Positions 1 through 8,165 of a DNA stretch of 64,000 nt are shown in pieces. The DNA is taken from positions 1,005,774 to 1,069,773 of the forward strand of contig NZ_LN811350.1 of the NCBI RefSeq assembly GCF_001006805.1. The letters are read 5' to 3'. Numbering within the stretch: position 1 is the stretch's first letter; the number at the start of each line of letters is the position of its first letter. The DNA comes from Microvirga massiliensis (GTDB lineage: Bacteria; Pseudomonadota; Alphaproteobacteria; Rhizobiales; Beijerinckiaceae). Under the pieces are notes generated by a model. The model saw only the letters and a program-made list of their open reading frames with translations. It was not told the origin of the DNA and did no database searches. The translations under genes and the position numbers were made by a program.

Positions 1-782
1 GCTCTGCCATGCCGTCAGCGCGAACAGGGCCGTAGGAATGATCAAGACCGCGGCAAGAAGTCCCCACAGGAGCCCAATCGTTCTCGCGGAGGATGTTTGC
101 GTCAGACTCTCGGGCACACGTGGACCTCTGGCACTGTGCCGAATCGATCGGCTGGCGCAACGTGCCCGCCCCCGGGCCTTACGGTCAAGCTCGGGCCAGC
201 GTGCTTTCGGGATTGATTTCGAGAGCAGGCCCAAGGGCTTGGCAGCGCCCTCTCCGGAGGGCGGAGCCGATGGTGCCGGAGGGTTACCGCCGCGCGCGAT
301 GCCCGTTGCCGCATCTTCGGGGAAAAGTCCATCTCTCGCTTTGAAGCGTTAGGGCGCGACTGATGGAGAGCGCGTCCGAACTCCGCCCGGGTCGAATGGC
401 GGAGGCTACGATCGGTTCGTCTCAGGTGATGCACATGGCTGTTATGACGGAGCCAAGCGGTGCAACCTGTCTACAATGCGGGCGACGGGGCCAGGACAAA
501 CGACACGAGCGGCACAGGCAGGAGGAATGATGATACCGATACGGCGATCATCGAGGCTTGTTCCGAGACTGGCATTTCCGAGAGCCGCTGATCGCCGCGG
601 ATCAGCATCGCAATCCAAGCCTAACCGGAAATCGCCGAAGACCCCGTGAGATCGCCTGCCCACTACGGCGCTGTGGAAGGCGCGCGGACAGGCGATCTCT
701 CTGCCATCCAACTACACCACTCCAGGGGACATAACCTGAAGATGGCGCAGCGCGCAGATCACCTTTGGGTTCGTTCTGCCAA
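1..782. other. No supported gene; short inverted repeat inside
   Basis: I see no convincing coding region here. Short open frames exist on both strands, but none has a ribosome-binding site, recognisable domain or signal peptide, and they overlap each other. A 10-bp inverted repeat (arms at 649-658 and 689-698, about 30 bases between) is visible, without a T-tract. The stretch lies downstream of the left arm of the sugar cluster and ends in a dispersed repeat. Confidence 0.5.
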
Positions 783-900
783 ATTAGGGCGACCTCTCCC
801 GCAAGGGTCGAGGTGATGAGCGAGCGGCCGCCGCTTAACCTCTCCCTCGACGGGCAAGGTCGACGCCCGCAGGGCGGCGGGTGAGGGTGGCAGCGCCGAC
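783..900 (-). repeat. Dispersed palindromic repeat, copy A
   Basis: The core at about 858-895 is nearly identical to 57503-57540, and both sit beside a partly palindromic CCTCTCCC/GGGAGAGG section. In this copy the palindrome is degraded. It is intergenic and noncoding. It belongs to the same family as the copies at 57450-57545 and 63928-63979. Such elements are widespread in Rhizobiales genomes, which is background knowledge. Confidence 0.7.
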
Positions 901-938
901 ACTTCAAAAACAAGCAACCAAAGCCTCACCACTTCACA

Positions 939-1871
939 CTACACGGCAAGCGCCTCCCGTCGACCTGCAACCGTATCACTACGGCCGGGAGCATAGCGCC
1001 GGATCATCGTTGCGCAGAACTCGGCGAATTCCTCCTTCACCTGCGGCGGGCTCGTGTGATGGGGGGCAATGCCGCGATGCTCCGGGGTGAAGCAGAACGT
1101 GACGGTCACGTTGAAATCGGCCAGTGCTTCCATCTGCCTGTCGAACCAGTCGAGCGCATTCGGGCGGAAGCTGTCGGCCCATGACAGCCCGGTTCGCAAA
1201 TACGTAACGCCGAGTTCTTTCATCCAGGCAACGGCGTCGTCGAGGCGGTGGTCTTCGAAATGGAACCACTGGCACAGCCCGAGTTCCGGTGCGTGTTTCC
1301 TGAAGGCTTCGAGGGCCGGCTTCGGCGTGCCGTTCTCACGCAGGAGTCCCATGTAGAAATGCCGGTAGTAGGAGGAACCTTCTGCTTCGCGGTGGCGGGT
1401 CGTGGCTTCCCACGCGCGCGGCAGGTCGTAGAGGCTGTACCAGTGGATGCGCGGCGCGCGGCCGATGAGGAGTTCCGCCGTCCGGTCGAGTCCCCAGACC
1501 TGCACCTCTTCCGCACCGAAGGTCGACACTCCGACTTCGCTGACCCAGATCGGCTTGTCCGTCACGGCGCGGATCTCGTTGATCTTGTCCGGCCATTCAT
1601 GGATCTGCCACAGGTTCCAGTCGAGGGGGAAGCCATGCACGGCGACCACGTCCATGTGGTCGAGGACGCCTTTTCGTTGCAGATTGACGATGAAGGCCGG
1701 GTCGATCGGCGAGATTCCACCGAGCACGCGCGGCAGAAGCGGATTCTCGGCATGAATAGCGCGCGATGCGGAGATCGCCATTTCGGCGAACAGCGTCCAA
1801 TCCGGATCGAGCTCGGGGTCCCAATGGGACTTGTTGTTGGGTTCGTTCCAGATCATCGCAGCTTCGATCAT
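939..1871 (-). CDS. GH39/GH5-like glycoside hydrolase, apparently circularly permuted
   Basis: A 310-residue protein of the clan GH-A (beta/alpha)8 type. The acid/base motif WNEPN lies at the very N-terminus (Glu about residue 10) and the probable nucleophile in WVSEVG at about residue 112. That spacing is normal for strands beta4 and beta7. The sequence then passes through the usual C-terminal end of such enzymes (GTPKPALEAF, about 181-190). It continues into segments that read like strands beta1-beta3 (FHFED, VTYLRTGLSW, VTVTFCFTPEHRG), which normally precede WNEPN. The order of half-barrels is therefore swapped. The ATG at 1871 is preferred: GGGAGG lies 9 bases upstream, whereas the in-frame TTG at 1877 is only 3 bases from it. 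It is last in the left arm of the cluster. Beta-xylosidase-like activity would fit the UDP-xylose-type enzyme encoded at 14025, but the substrate is unknown. No signal peptide is seen, so it is probably cytosolic. Confidence 0.8.
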   Translation of the reverse strand: MIEAAMIWNEPNNKSHWDPELDPDWTLFAEMAISASRAIHAENPLLPRVLGGISPIDPAFIVNLQRKGVLDHMDVVAVHGFPLDWNLWQIHEWPDKINEIRAVTDKPIWVSEVGVSTFGAEEVQVWGLDRTAELLIGRAPRIHWYSLYDLPRAWEATTRHREAEGSSYYRHFYMGLLRENGTPKPALEAFRKHAPELGLCQWFHFEDHRLDDAVAWMKELGVTYLRTGLSWADSFRPNALDWFDRQMEALADFNVTVTFCFTPEHRGIAPHHTSPPQVKEEFAEFCATMIRRYAPGRSDTVAGRREALAV

Positions 1872-1966
1872 GCGCAACTCCCTCCCGGCGGATAGGCCGC
1901 GCCGATGCCATGAGGCGTCTCGGCGCGGATCATGTTCGTGGGTTTACCTGAGCCCATGAGGCGCCG

Positions 1967-2767
1967 TCATGGGCAAGCGCCTCGCGATGGGTAGACCGCA
2001 CTCGTGCCGTGGGGCGCCTCGGTGCGGCGGCAGATATAGACCTCGCTTTCGGGGTGACCCACGATCTCGAAGCCGGAGCTTCGAAGCATGGCTTCCGCGC
2101 AGGCTGCGTTCGGCGCCCACCAGTTCGTCGGATCATCCGCGTAGCGGTGCTCGATGAAATGCAGCTTGGGATATCCCGGCCGTTCGAAATGCGCAGTCTC
2201 CCAGAACGTATAGTTCTCCGCCACCTCGTCGACTTCCGGTGAGCCGCGCTGCATCGACTGGAAGACGAGCATGTCCTTCGCGACATGATCGTGGATGAGA
2301 TCGAGTGCCAGCAGCGGATGCCTCAGATGATAGAGAACACCCATGAAGAGCACGACATCGAAGCGCTCCTGGAGTGCGCCGACGTCGTAGACCGAAAGCT
2401 TTCGAAACTCGATATCCAGCCCGGTTACATCCGCGGCAAAGCGGGCCTGCGCGAGGTAGTCCTCGTCGAAGTCAATCCCGAGGACACGATCGGCGCCGCG
2501 CTTCTTCATTTCCAGAGAGTAGAAGCCACCATTGCATCCGATATCGAGCACCGTCTTTCCGGTTAGATCCTTGGGGATCTCGTCCGCGAAAGCACGCCAC
2601 TTCACTGCGGGATAATTTCCTAGAAAGTGATTCGGCGCCGTCCAGACTCCGCGGAGTTCGATGTTGTGAAACCAGGGGCCGAGCGCCTCTGCGCGACGGC
2701 GGATGTCTTCGGGCGAAGTCGGCTCGATCAGATTCATGGCTCCTGCACTACTCCCTGGCTGCATCAT
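1967..2767 (-). CDS. SAM-dependent methyltransferase, TIGR04290-like
   Basis: A class I methyltransferase of 266 residues. Motif I VLDIGCNGGF is at about residues 73-82 and the acidic motif II (GIDFD) at about 97-101. The N-terminal part (PWFHNIEL, VWTAPNHF, KWRAF) resembles the CmoB-like arrangement seen in a methyltransferase family that I recall as TIGR04290, which is repeatedly found beside glycosyltransferases. It probably methylates a sugar or inositol intermediate; the acceptor is unknown. The start overlaps the upstream nucleotidyltransferase by 20 bases. An alternative ATG at 2737 would remove the overlap, but its GGAG is only 2 bases away. The hydrolase gene follows after about 95 bases. 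Confidence 0.85.
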   Translation of the reverse strand: MMQPGSSAGAMNLIEPTSPEDIRRRAEALGPWFHNIELRGVWTAPNHFLGNYPAVKWRAFADEIPKDLTGKTVLDIGCNGGFYSLEMKKRGADRVLGIDFDEDYLAQARFAADVTGLDIEFRKLSVYDVGALQERFDVVLFMGVLYHLRHPLLALDLIHDHVAKDMLVFQSMQRGSPEVDEVAENYTFWETAHFERPGYPKLHFIEHRYADDPTNWWAPNAACAEAMLRSSGFEIVGHPESEVYICRRTEAPHGTSAVYPSRGACP

Positions 2768-3560
2768 GCAATCCCTGACCTGCGCGACCCGCGGGCCAGC
2801 CCAGTGCTACGCGCGCTCCCGCCGTCTCGTCCCGCTCGGCGGTATCGGCGAGCAGCCTGATCGCAGCACGGTATCCGTGCAATGTACCGACATCGACATA
2901 GGATCGGCCTGCCTTTATGCCGATAGCCTTGTGGCCCGCGGCGAGATGAGCATTCACGAGCGTTCCGAAATATTCGTCCTTGCGGTCGCGATCGCGCCAG
3001 AGGCTATGCAGATCGTGCAGCACATGCCCGGGCATCTTGAAGGCACCCCAGACCCAAGGTGATGCGGCATTCCTCTGCTTCACCTGAATCTCCAGCACGC
3101 CATCGTTCTCGTCGAGAAGGACCGCGTCGAAGAATTCAGGCTGCTCGACCGGGAAGAGCAGGAAGGACAGGATATCGTCGGGCAGGGCCGACAACGCGTC
3201 CTCGGGGAACCAGATCGTATCAGGGAGGCCGACGATCACCTGATCGTCTTGCGCAATGAGTGCAGCGGCACGAAAGATAGCATCGCACAGACCCATCGGC
3301 TGCGGTTGGACGACGTAGGCGATCGAGGCACTGCCATAGCCAGCGCCGTAATACTCCATGATGTCGGATTTGCCTGGCGAGATGACGAAGCAGATCTTGT
3401 CGGCGCCTCCGCGGATCATGCGTTCGACGAGATACTCGCTGACGGCACAGGGGCGCTCGATACCGTGATCGAGACGGCTGCCGACCGGCAGGAGTTCCTT
3501 CGAGAAGGCGAGGGGTTGAATACGGCTCCCAAGGCCTGCCGCCGGCACAATTCCCCACAT
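2748..3560 (-). CDS. Sugar-phosphate nucleotidyltransferase-like protein
   Basis: A 270-residue protein of the RmlA/GalU nucleotidyltransferase fold. The N-terminal NTP loop reads AAGLGSRIQPL, followed by SKELLPV with the usual lysine. A metal-site GLPDT occurs near residue 115 and YVDVGT near residue 223. Members of this fold activate sugar-1-phosphates (or inositol-1-phosphate, in archaeal-type CDP-inositol synthesis) as nucleotide derivatives. The operon also carries inositol-phosphate synthase, so either substrate is possible; the sequence does not decide. It lies 83 bases after the CgeB-like gene and overlaps the methyltransferase start by 20 bases. Confidence 0.85.
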   Translation of the reverse strand: MWGIVPAAGLGSRIQPLAFSKELLPVGSRLDHGIERPCAVSEYLVERMIRGGADKICFVISPGKSDIMEYYGAGYGSASIAYVVQPQPMGLCDAIFRAAALIAQDDQVIVGLPDTIWFPEDALSALPDDILSFLLFPVEQPEFFDAVLLDENDGVLEIQVKQRNAASPWVWGAFKMPGHVLHDLHSLWRDRDRKDEYFGTLVNAHLAAGHKAIGIKAGRSYVDVGTLHGYRAAIRLLADTAERDETAGARVALGWPAGRAGQGLHDAARE

Positions 3561-3643
3561 CTTACACCTCCAGGACTGACCCGCGCAGCCGATGCTCGAC
3601 CGGAAAGGTCGATGATGCGTCGAGCTTCGCTAGTCGGCACATG

Positions 3644-4741
3644 TCACGCCTCCAATGCTGCGTCGTGCGGGCGTAGCTCGGCAGGCGTCGCCAGGAGAGC
3701 CTCGAGTTCCTCGACACGCCGCTCCGACGTATGCTCCTCGAGGGTGCGCTCCCGGCCTGCTCGAGCAATGCGGCGGAGTTCGGAATCGCCCTTGTCCAGT
3801 GCGGCGATCGTATCCTCGCTCGTCCGCGCGACCAGGATCTCGCTCCCTGGCGTGAAGAATGCATCGAGCCCTTCCCAGTCGTCGGACAGGATCGCTGCTC
3901 CACAGGAGGCCGCCTCGAAAAGACGACCAGAGGGACACCAGCCCATTGCAGCCATCGGGGCACGGGTGACGTTCAAGGTCAGTCGCGACGACGAGAAGAA
4001 GGCTGGATGATCCGATGGCGGTGTGTGGCGAACGAAGAAGATGTTCTCCGACCAGGGGAAGTCGGGCGGGTATTGCGCACCGCCGATCAGGAACCTGCGT
4101 TCGGGGCACCGGCGTGCCGGCTCCACGAAAAGGGCTTCGAGAGCATCCTGGCGATCCGCCGCATAGGTCCCGAGATAGGACAGGTCGGCCCGAAAATGGT
4201 CAACCGGCGTTGCGGGTCGGTGGATTTGGGGATCGACATGCCCGTAGAGCGGGGCAACCCGGCGGGCGCCGAGGTCGCGTGCGAGCCGCTCCAGTGCAGC
4301 TCCGCCGGTATAGCTCAGAACCAGATCGAAATCCCTGAGGCCCTGCGCTCCGATATAGGTGGTCGTCTCCCCGGCGGCGAGGCGCGAGAGGGTGACAGGC
4401 GTGTCGAGATCATAGAACGTCCGGCATCCCCGGCCGTGTTCGACGACGAGCTCGGTCGCCTCGATTCCGTGCGGACAATAGGAGGTCACGATGGCAGCGT
4501 CGGCATCTGCGACTTCGGCCGCGGCCCTGTATCGAACATCCTCCCAGGCTCCGTAGAGCACGAGATCGTGTCCCTCGATCTCCCAGAGATCGCGATTTTG
4601 GGCATAGTAGGGGACATCGTGCTCGAAGAAGACGAGGCGGTGGCCGCGCCGGGCGAGCGCGCGGGCGAGACCACGCCACAGGGTTGCGTGTCCGTTGCCC
4701 CACGACGACGAGATGGTCAGCCCGAAGACGACGAGCTTCAT
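3644..4741 (-). CDS. CgeB-type GT-B glycosyltransferase (paralogue 1)
   Basis: A 365-residue protein beginning MKLVVFG. The N-terminal half has SSSWGNGHAT, FFEHDVPYY and FYDLDTPVTL. The C-terminal half has the nucleotide-sugar-binding region TLNVTR, RLFEAASCGA and SDDWEGLD. This is the pattern of CgeB/COG4641 proteins, GT-B glycosyltransferases named after a Bacillus spore-coat maturation gene. It is closest within the window to the protein at 12810-13919, which shares SSSWGNGHAT and SDDWEGLD, suggesting duplication across the divergent cluster. The ATG at 4741 overlaps the stop of the upstream small gene by four bases, which fixes the start. Donor and acceptor are unknown. Confidence 0.88.
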   Translation of the reverse strand: MKLVVFGLTISSSWGNGHATLWRGLARALARRGHRLVFFEHDVPYYAQNRDLWEIEGHDLVLYGAWEDVRYRAAAEVADADAAIVTSYCPHGIEATELVVEHGRGCRTFYDLDTPVTLSRLAAGETTTYIGAQGLRDFDLVLSYTGGAALERLARDLGARRVAPLYGHVDPQIHRPATPVDHFRADLSYLGTYAADRQDALEALFVEPARRCPERRFLIGGAQYPPDFPWSENIFFVRHTPPSDHPAFFSSSRLTLNVTRAPMAAMGWCPSGRLFEAASCGAAILSDDWEGLDAFFTPGSEILVARTSEDTIAALDKGDSELRRIARAGRERTLEEHTSERRVEELEALLATPAELRPHDAALEA

Positions 4742-4962
4742 CGGGAGCCCTCGGAGCCGTGGAGCGCCCCCGTGGACCCGGTACTTGATCGCAAGGCATC
4801 GCCTCCGACACGCTCCTGCCCGTACCGCCGAAGTGCCGGGGCCGCGATCGCCAATCCGACGCAATCAGGGCGGTGATCGTGCTCGGCAGCTTCAGACGGA
4901 AGCCATGAAATCCCCGACTCTCGAGACATGACGTGCCAACGGAGAAAGGCAGGATCCATCAT
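4738..4962 (-). CDS. Small 74-residue protein, coupled at both ends
   Basis: This short frame starts with an ATG that shares one base with the phosphatase stop (TGATG) and ends with a TGA inside the ATGA start of the CgeB-like gene. It fills the 220-base interval between those two genes exactly. Such double translational coupling argues that it is expressed. The product is hydrophilic with no transmembrane segment or signal peptide, and I do not recognise a family. It contains one Cys, several His and Trp residues and a Ser/Gly-rich tail. It could be an accessory factor, or simply a reading frame that preserves coupling between its neighbours. Confidence 0.55.
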   Translation of the reverse strand: MMDPAFLRWHVMSRESGISWLPSEAAEHDHRPDCVGLAIAAPALRRYGQERVGGDALRSSTGSTGALHGSEGSR

Positions 4963-5555
4963 CAGACCGCTTCGTTCAGGCGCAGGAGGCGGGATCCCCA
5001 GTCGCCCAGGACGAGCGTGCTGATCGAGGCCGGATCGATGTCGAAGCGCCCGTAATGGTCCAGCGAGAGCCCCAGATGGTACAGGATCGCCGCCTTGATG
5101 ACGTCGCCGTGACTGACGAGAAGGACGGACGCCTCGCCATAGCGACGCCGCAGACTTTCCATTGCCGAGAGCATGCGGCTCTGCACCTGCTGCATCGTCT
5201 CGCCGCCCGGTGGGCGCGATGAGCCGCGGGATTCGTTCCAGCGCACCCACTCCGGGTCGTCTGAGAGGCTCTCGAACGATTGCCCCGTCCACGCCCCGAA
5301 GTCGATTTCCGTGATCCCGTCGCAAGTCTCCGCCGCCAAGTCGCAGCGTGACGCGATGGGATCCGCGGTTTCCCGGGCTCGTTCGAGGGGCGATGTCCAG
5401 ATCGCGGCAAGTCGCGATCCGGAGAAGCGATCGGCCAAGCGCGCAGCCTCCCGGCGCCCCTGCTCCCCGAGAGAGACGCCGGGCATGCGACCACAGAGGA
5501 TGCGCCCGACGCGATCGTGCGTGGCATGGCGGACGAGAAAGAATGTCGTCGTCAC
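4962..5555 (-). CDS. Histidine phosphatase (phosphoglycerate-mutase-like)
   Basis: A 197-residue member of the histidine phosphatase superfamily. The phospho-accepting histidine is in FLVRHATHD near the N-terminus. The second Arg is in TSPLERARETA, the acid-region glutamate in ITEIDFG, and the second catalytic histidine in LLVSHGDVIKA. Family members remove phosphate from small metabolites, including sugar phosphates and alpha-ribazole phosphate. The GTG at 5555 is chosen because GAGG lies 7 bases upstream; the TTG at 5576 lacks a suitable site and would overlap the upstream stop. Directly after the inositol-phosphate synthase gene, it may dephosphorylate inositol-1-phosphate or a glycosylated phosphate intermediate. 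That is an inference from position. Confidence 0.88.
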   Translation of the reverse strand: MTTTFFLVRHATHDRVGRILCGRMPGVSLGEQGRREAARLADRFSGSRLAAIWTSPLERARETADPIASRCDLAAETCDGITEIDFGAWTGQSFESLSDDPEWVRWNESRGSSRPPGGETMQQVQSRMLSAMESLRRRYGEASVLLVSHGDVIKAAILYHLGLSLDHYGRFDIDPASISTLVLGDWGSRLLRLNEAV

Positions 5556-5572
5556 GACAGACCTCTTTCGCC

Positions 5573-6655
5573 TCAATCGTCATGGCCTGCGATGAACCGG
5601 ATGGTCCGCTCGCGCGCCTCGGTGTCCGTGAACTGCTCCGGGGGCGATTTCATGAAATAGCTCGAGGGGCCGATGAGAGCGCCGCCGATCTTCCGGTCCA
5701 AAGCCAGCTTGGCGCACCGCACGGCATCGATCACGATCCCGGCCGAGTTCGGAGAATCCCAGACCTCTAGCTTCACTTCGAGATTGAGCGGCACATCGCC
5801 GAAACTCGTGCCTTCCAGGCGGATGTAAGCCCATTTGCGGTCGGTCAGCCACGGTACGTGATCGCTCGGACCGACATGGATATCGCCAGGGGCCAAGGGC
5901 ATGCCAAGCTGGCTCGTGACCGCCTGCGTCTTGGAGATCTTTTTCGATTCCAGGCGCTCGCGCTCGAGCATGTTCTGGAAATCCGTGTTGCCGCCGAAAT
6001 TGAGCTGATAGGTGCGGTCGAGACGCACGCCCCGTTCCTGGAATAGATTGGCGAGGATCCGGTGGACGATGGTCGCCCCGACCTGGCTCTTGATGTCGTC
6101 ACCGACGATGGGAAGGCCCCGCTCCTCGAAGCGCTTTCGCCAGTCCGCCCGCGATGCGAGGAAAACGGGGATACAGTTCACATAGGCGCAACCGGCTTCG
6201 AGGGCCCGTTCGGCGTACCATTCGGAAGCCTGTTGCGATCCTACGGGAAGGTAGGACACAAGCACTTCGGTGCCGGATTCTCTAAGCACGCCTGCGACGT
6301 CGGCCTGCTCCTCCTCCGACTCCGAGACCGTATCACGAAGATATTTCCCGAGGCCGTCGAAGGTCGGTCCGCGATTGACCCGGATCCCGCTGGGCGGGAC
6401 ATTGGCAAAGCGCTGGGTGTTGTTGGGGCCCGCGAAAATCGCCTGTGAGACGTCGAGCCCAACCTTTGCAGCATCGATATCGAACGCGGCGGAGATCTCG
6501 ACGTCGCCGACGTGATACCCGCCGAGCTCCACGTTCATCAGCCCCGGCACGGGCTCATTGCCCCGAGCGTCGCGGTAATGGTGAAGGCCCTGGATGAAGG
6601 AGGAGGCGCAGTTGCCGACGCCCACGACTCCGACCCGTACCTTGCTGGCGCCCAT
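5573..6655 (-). CDS. ino1: myo-Inositol-1-phosphate synthase
   Basis: A 360-residue enzyme of the short prokaryotic/archaeal class, converting glucose-6-phosphate to inositol-1-phosphate with NAD as a catalytic cofactor. The NAD-binding segment [13 protein letters not shown] is at residues 8-20. Conserved stretches include [21 protein letters not shown] (with the catalytic lysine region), LNFGGNTDF and [11 protein letters not shown]. The length matches the actinobacterial-type enzyme. Upstream is GAGGG 9 bases from the ATG and, about 80-105 bases upstream, a sigma-EcfG-like promoter facing this gene. It is the first gene of the left arm and so sets its theme: synthesis of an inositol-containing compound, probably under stress control. 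Confidence 0.95.
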   Translation of the reverse strand: MGASKVRVGVVGVGNCASSFIQGLHHYRDARGNEPVPGLMNVELGGYHVGDVEISAAFDIDAAKVGLDVSQAIFAGPNNTQRFANVPPSGIRVNRGPTFDGLGKYLRDTVSESEEEQADVAGVLRESGTEVLVSYLPVGSQQASEWYAERALEAGCAYVNCIPVFLASRADWRKRFEERGLPIVGDDIKSQVGATIVHRILANLFQERGVRLDRTYQLNFGGNTDFQNMLERERLESKKISKTQAVTSQLGMPLAPGDIHVGPSDHVPWLTDRKWAYIRLEGTSFGDVPLNLEVKLEVWDSPNSAGIVIDAVRCAKLALDRKIGGALIGPSSYFMKSPPEQFTDTEARERTIRFIAGHDD

Positions 6656-6737
6656 GTCGATATTCCCTCGAGAGCAAGGCGGCAGCCGCAGAGCATGCGC
6701 CGGTCGTGCTCAATCCAGAGCCCAAAGCTTGGCCGTC

Positions 6738-6763
6738 AACGTCGGGACAAGGTGAGTTGTTCC
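6738..6763 (-). promoter_or_regulatory. Sigma-EcfG-like promoter for the ino1 arm
   Basis: Read on the minus strand, GGAAC (6763-6759) is followed by a 17-base spacer and CGTT (6741-6738). This fits the consensus reported for the general stress sigma factor EcfG of alphaproteobacteria (GGAAC-N16/17-CGTT). It lies about 80-105 bases upstream of the ino1 ATG, a natural promoter distance. The match is read directly from sequence; function is inferred. Confidence 0.65.
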
Positions 6764-6830
6764 CTCGATTTCTCCACGCGGCATCTGCAGCTTGGGGAGC
6801 CTTGGGAGGCATAAAGGTCGAAGCGGGGCG

Positions 6831-6855
6831 GGAACAAAGATGAAGCCGAGGCGTT
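6831..6855 (+). promoter_or_regulatory. Sigma-EcfG-like promoter for the epimerase arm
   Basis: GGAAC at 6831-6835, a 16-base spacer, then CGTT at 6852-6855, facing the plus-strand operon that starts at 7053. It forms a back-to-back pair with the minus-strand site at 6738-6763. Two exact matches in one 397-base divergent gap make chance unlikely. Transcription would begin near 6862. Confidence 0.62.
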
Positions 6856-7052
6856 GAGTCGCGGAAATGCCAAGCTCAGGAGGAACAATGCCCAGCTCGG
6901 CAGTCGCCGACCGATCCATGCCTGCAGACCATCGCTCGCGATAACGATTCCGCATCCTGCGGCTTTGCGCAACCTGTCCATCACTGACAGCGCATTCTGA
7001 ATGCTTCCGGCGACGCTTCGTCGTCCATCGAAACTCCAGAACGAGGCCCTTC

Positions 7053-8165
7053 GTGGCAGAACTTGTCCTCATCACAGGCGGGGCCGGCTTCATCGGCCGA
7101 TATGTGGCGCGAGCCTGTCTGGCCCGTGGTCATCGCGTCCGCGTCATCGACAGCCTCATCGAGCAGGTCCACGGCAGCCGTGCCGCACCCGAGGGTCTCG
7201 ATCGTGAGGTCGAGATGGTCGTGGGCGACATACGGGATACGGATGTCCTGTCCCGGGCTCTGAGGGGTGTAGACAGCGTCATCCACCTCGCCGCCGAGGT
7301 TGGCGTCGGGCAGAGCATGTACGCGGTCGACCGGTACGTCTCCGTCAACGACCACGGGACGGCCGTGCTCTTTCAGCAGCTCATCGACCAGCCCGTCCGG
7401 CGAGTGGTCGTCGCCTCGTCGATGAGCATTTATGGAGAGGGCCTCTATCGTGATGCCGATGGTCGGATCATCGAGGATGTTGTCCGCGTGCCGCGTGCCC
7501 GGCCAGGCGACCCCTGGGATCCGCTGGATCGCCAGGGCCGGCCTCTCGTGCCCATCCCAACGCCGGAATCGAAGCGCCCGACGCTCGCCTCCGTCTATGC
7601 GCTCACGAAATACGTTCAGGAGCGTCTGACGCTCACCCTGACTCAGGCCTATGGAATGGAGGGCGTCGCGCTCCGGCTCTGGAACGCCTATGGTCCCGGT
7701 CAGGCGCTCTCGAACCCCTATACCGGCGTCCTTGCGATCTTCGCATCGCGCCTGCACAACGGTCAGCCACCGATCATCTTCGAGGATGGCGAGCAGCGGC
7801 GGGATTTCGTCCATGTCGAGGATGTCGCCGAGGCATTCGTGCTCGGCCTCGAGCACGAGCGGGCGCCCGGCGGGGTCTTCAACGTCGGAAGCGGCGAGGA
7901 TCGTTCCGTCAGCGAGGTCGCGAGACTCCTCGCGTCGGCGATGGACCGGCCCATCGCTCCCGAAATCGCCGGCAAGGCGCGCGTCGGCGACATCCGACAC
8001 TGCATCGCAGATATTTCCTCCATCACCCGGGAACTCGGATTCCGGCCGCGGAAGGATTTCTCACGGGGACTTGCCGAACTTGCCGAGTGGGTTGCCCGGC
8101 AGGAAGCGCGGGACCGTGTTCAGGAGGCGCGGCGCGAACTCGAAGCGCGAGGCCTCGTCGCATGA
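7053..8165 (+). CDS. NAD-dependent epimerase/dehydratase (extended SDR)
   Basis: A 370-residue extended short-chain dehydrogenase of nucleotide-sugar type. The Rossmann motif TGGAGFIG is at residues 8-15. HLAAEVGVGQSMY resembles UDP-glucose/UDP-glucuronate epimerase proteins. The active-site serine region is SSMSIYGEG and the catalytic pair is in YALTKY. The substrate half contains WNAYGPGQ and DFVHVEDVAEA. It probably interconverts or epimerises an NDP-sugar. The start is GTG at 7053. The stop overlaps the next start as ATGA, so the two enzymes are translationally coupled. First gene of the right arm. Confidence 0.88.
   Translation: MAELVLITGGAGFIGRYVARACLARGHRVRVIDSLIEQVHGSRAAPEGLDREVEMVVGDIRDTDVLSRALRGVDSVIHLAAEVGVGQSMYAVDRYVSVNDHGTAVLFQQLIDQPVRRVVVASSMSIYGEGLYRDADGRIIEDVVRVPRARPGDPWDPLDRQGRPLVPIPTPESKRPTLASVYALTKYVQERLTLTLTQAYGMEGVALRLWNAYGPGQALSNPYTGVLAIFASRLHNGQPPIIFEDGEQRRDFVHVEDVAEAFVLGLEHERAPGGVFNVGSGEDRSVSEVARLLASAMDRPIAPEIAGKARVGDIRHCIADISSITRELGFRPRKDFSRGLAELAEWVARQEARDRVQEARRELEARGLVA

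Larger units (their letters stand above)
6656..7052. other. Divergent intergenic region of the sugar cluster
   Basis: A 397-base gap separates the minus-strand ino1 operon from the plus-strand epimerase operon. It holds two promoter-like sites facing outward, annotated separately at 6738-6763 and 6831-6855. The plus-strand message would have a leader of about 190 bases before the GTG at 7053; I see no riboswitch or clear small gene in it. No protein-coding frame here is convincing. Confidence 0.7.

Noticed and set aside
4738..5583. A single 281-codon frame on the minus strand covering the phosphatase region
   Set aside because: Its first 200 codons are in the wrong frame through the well-supported histidine phosphatase. 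Only the last 74 codons, after the phosphatase stop, are kept as a gene.
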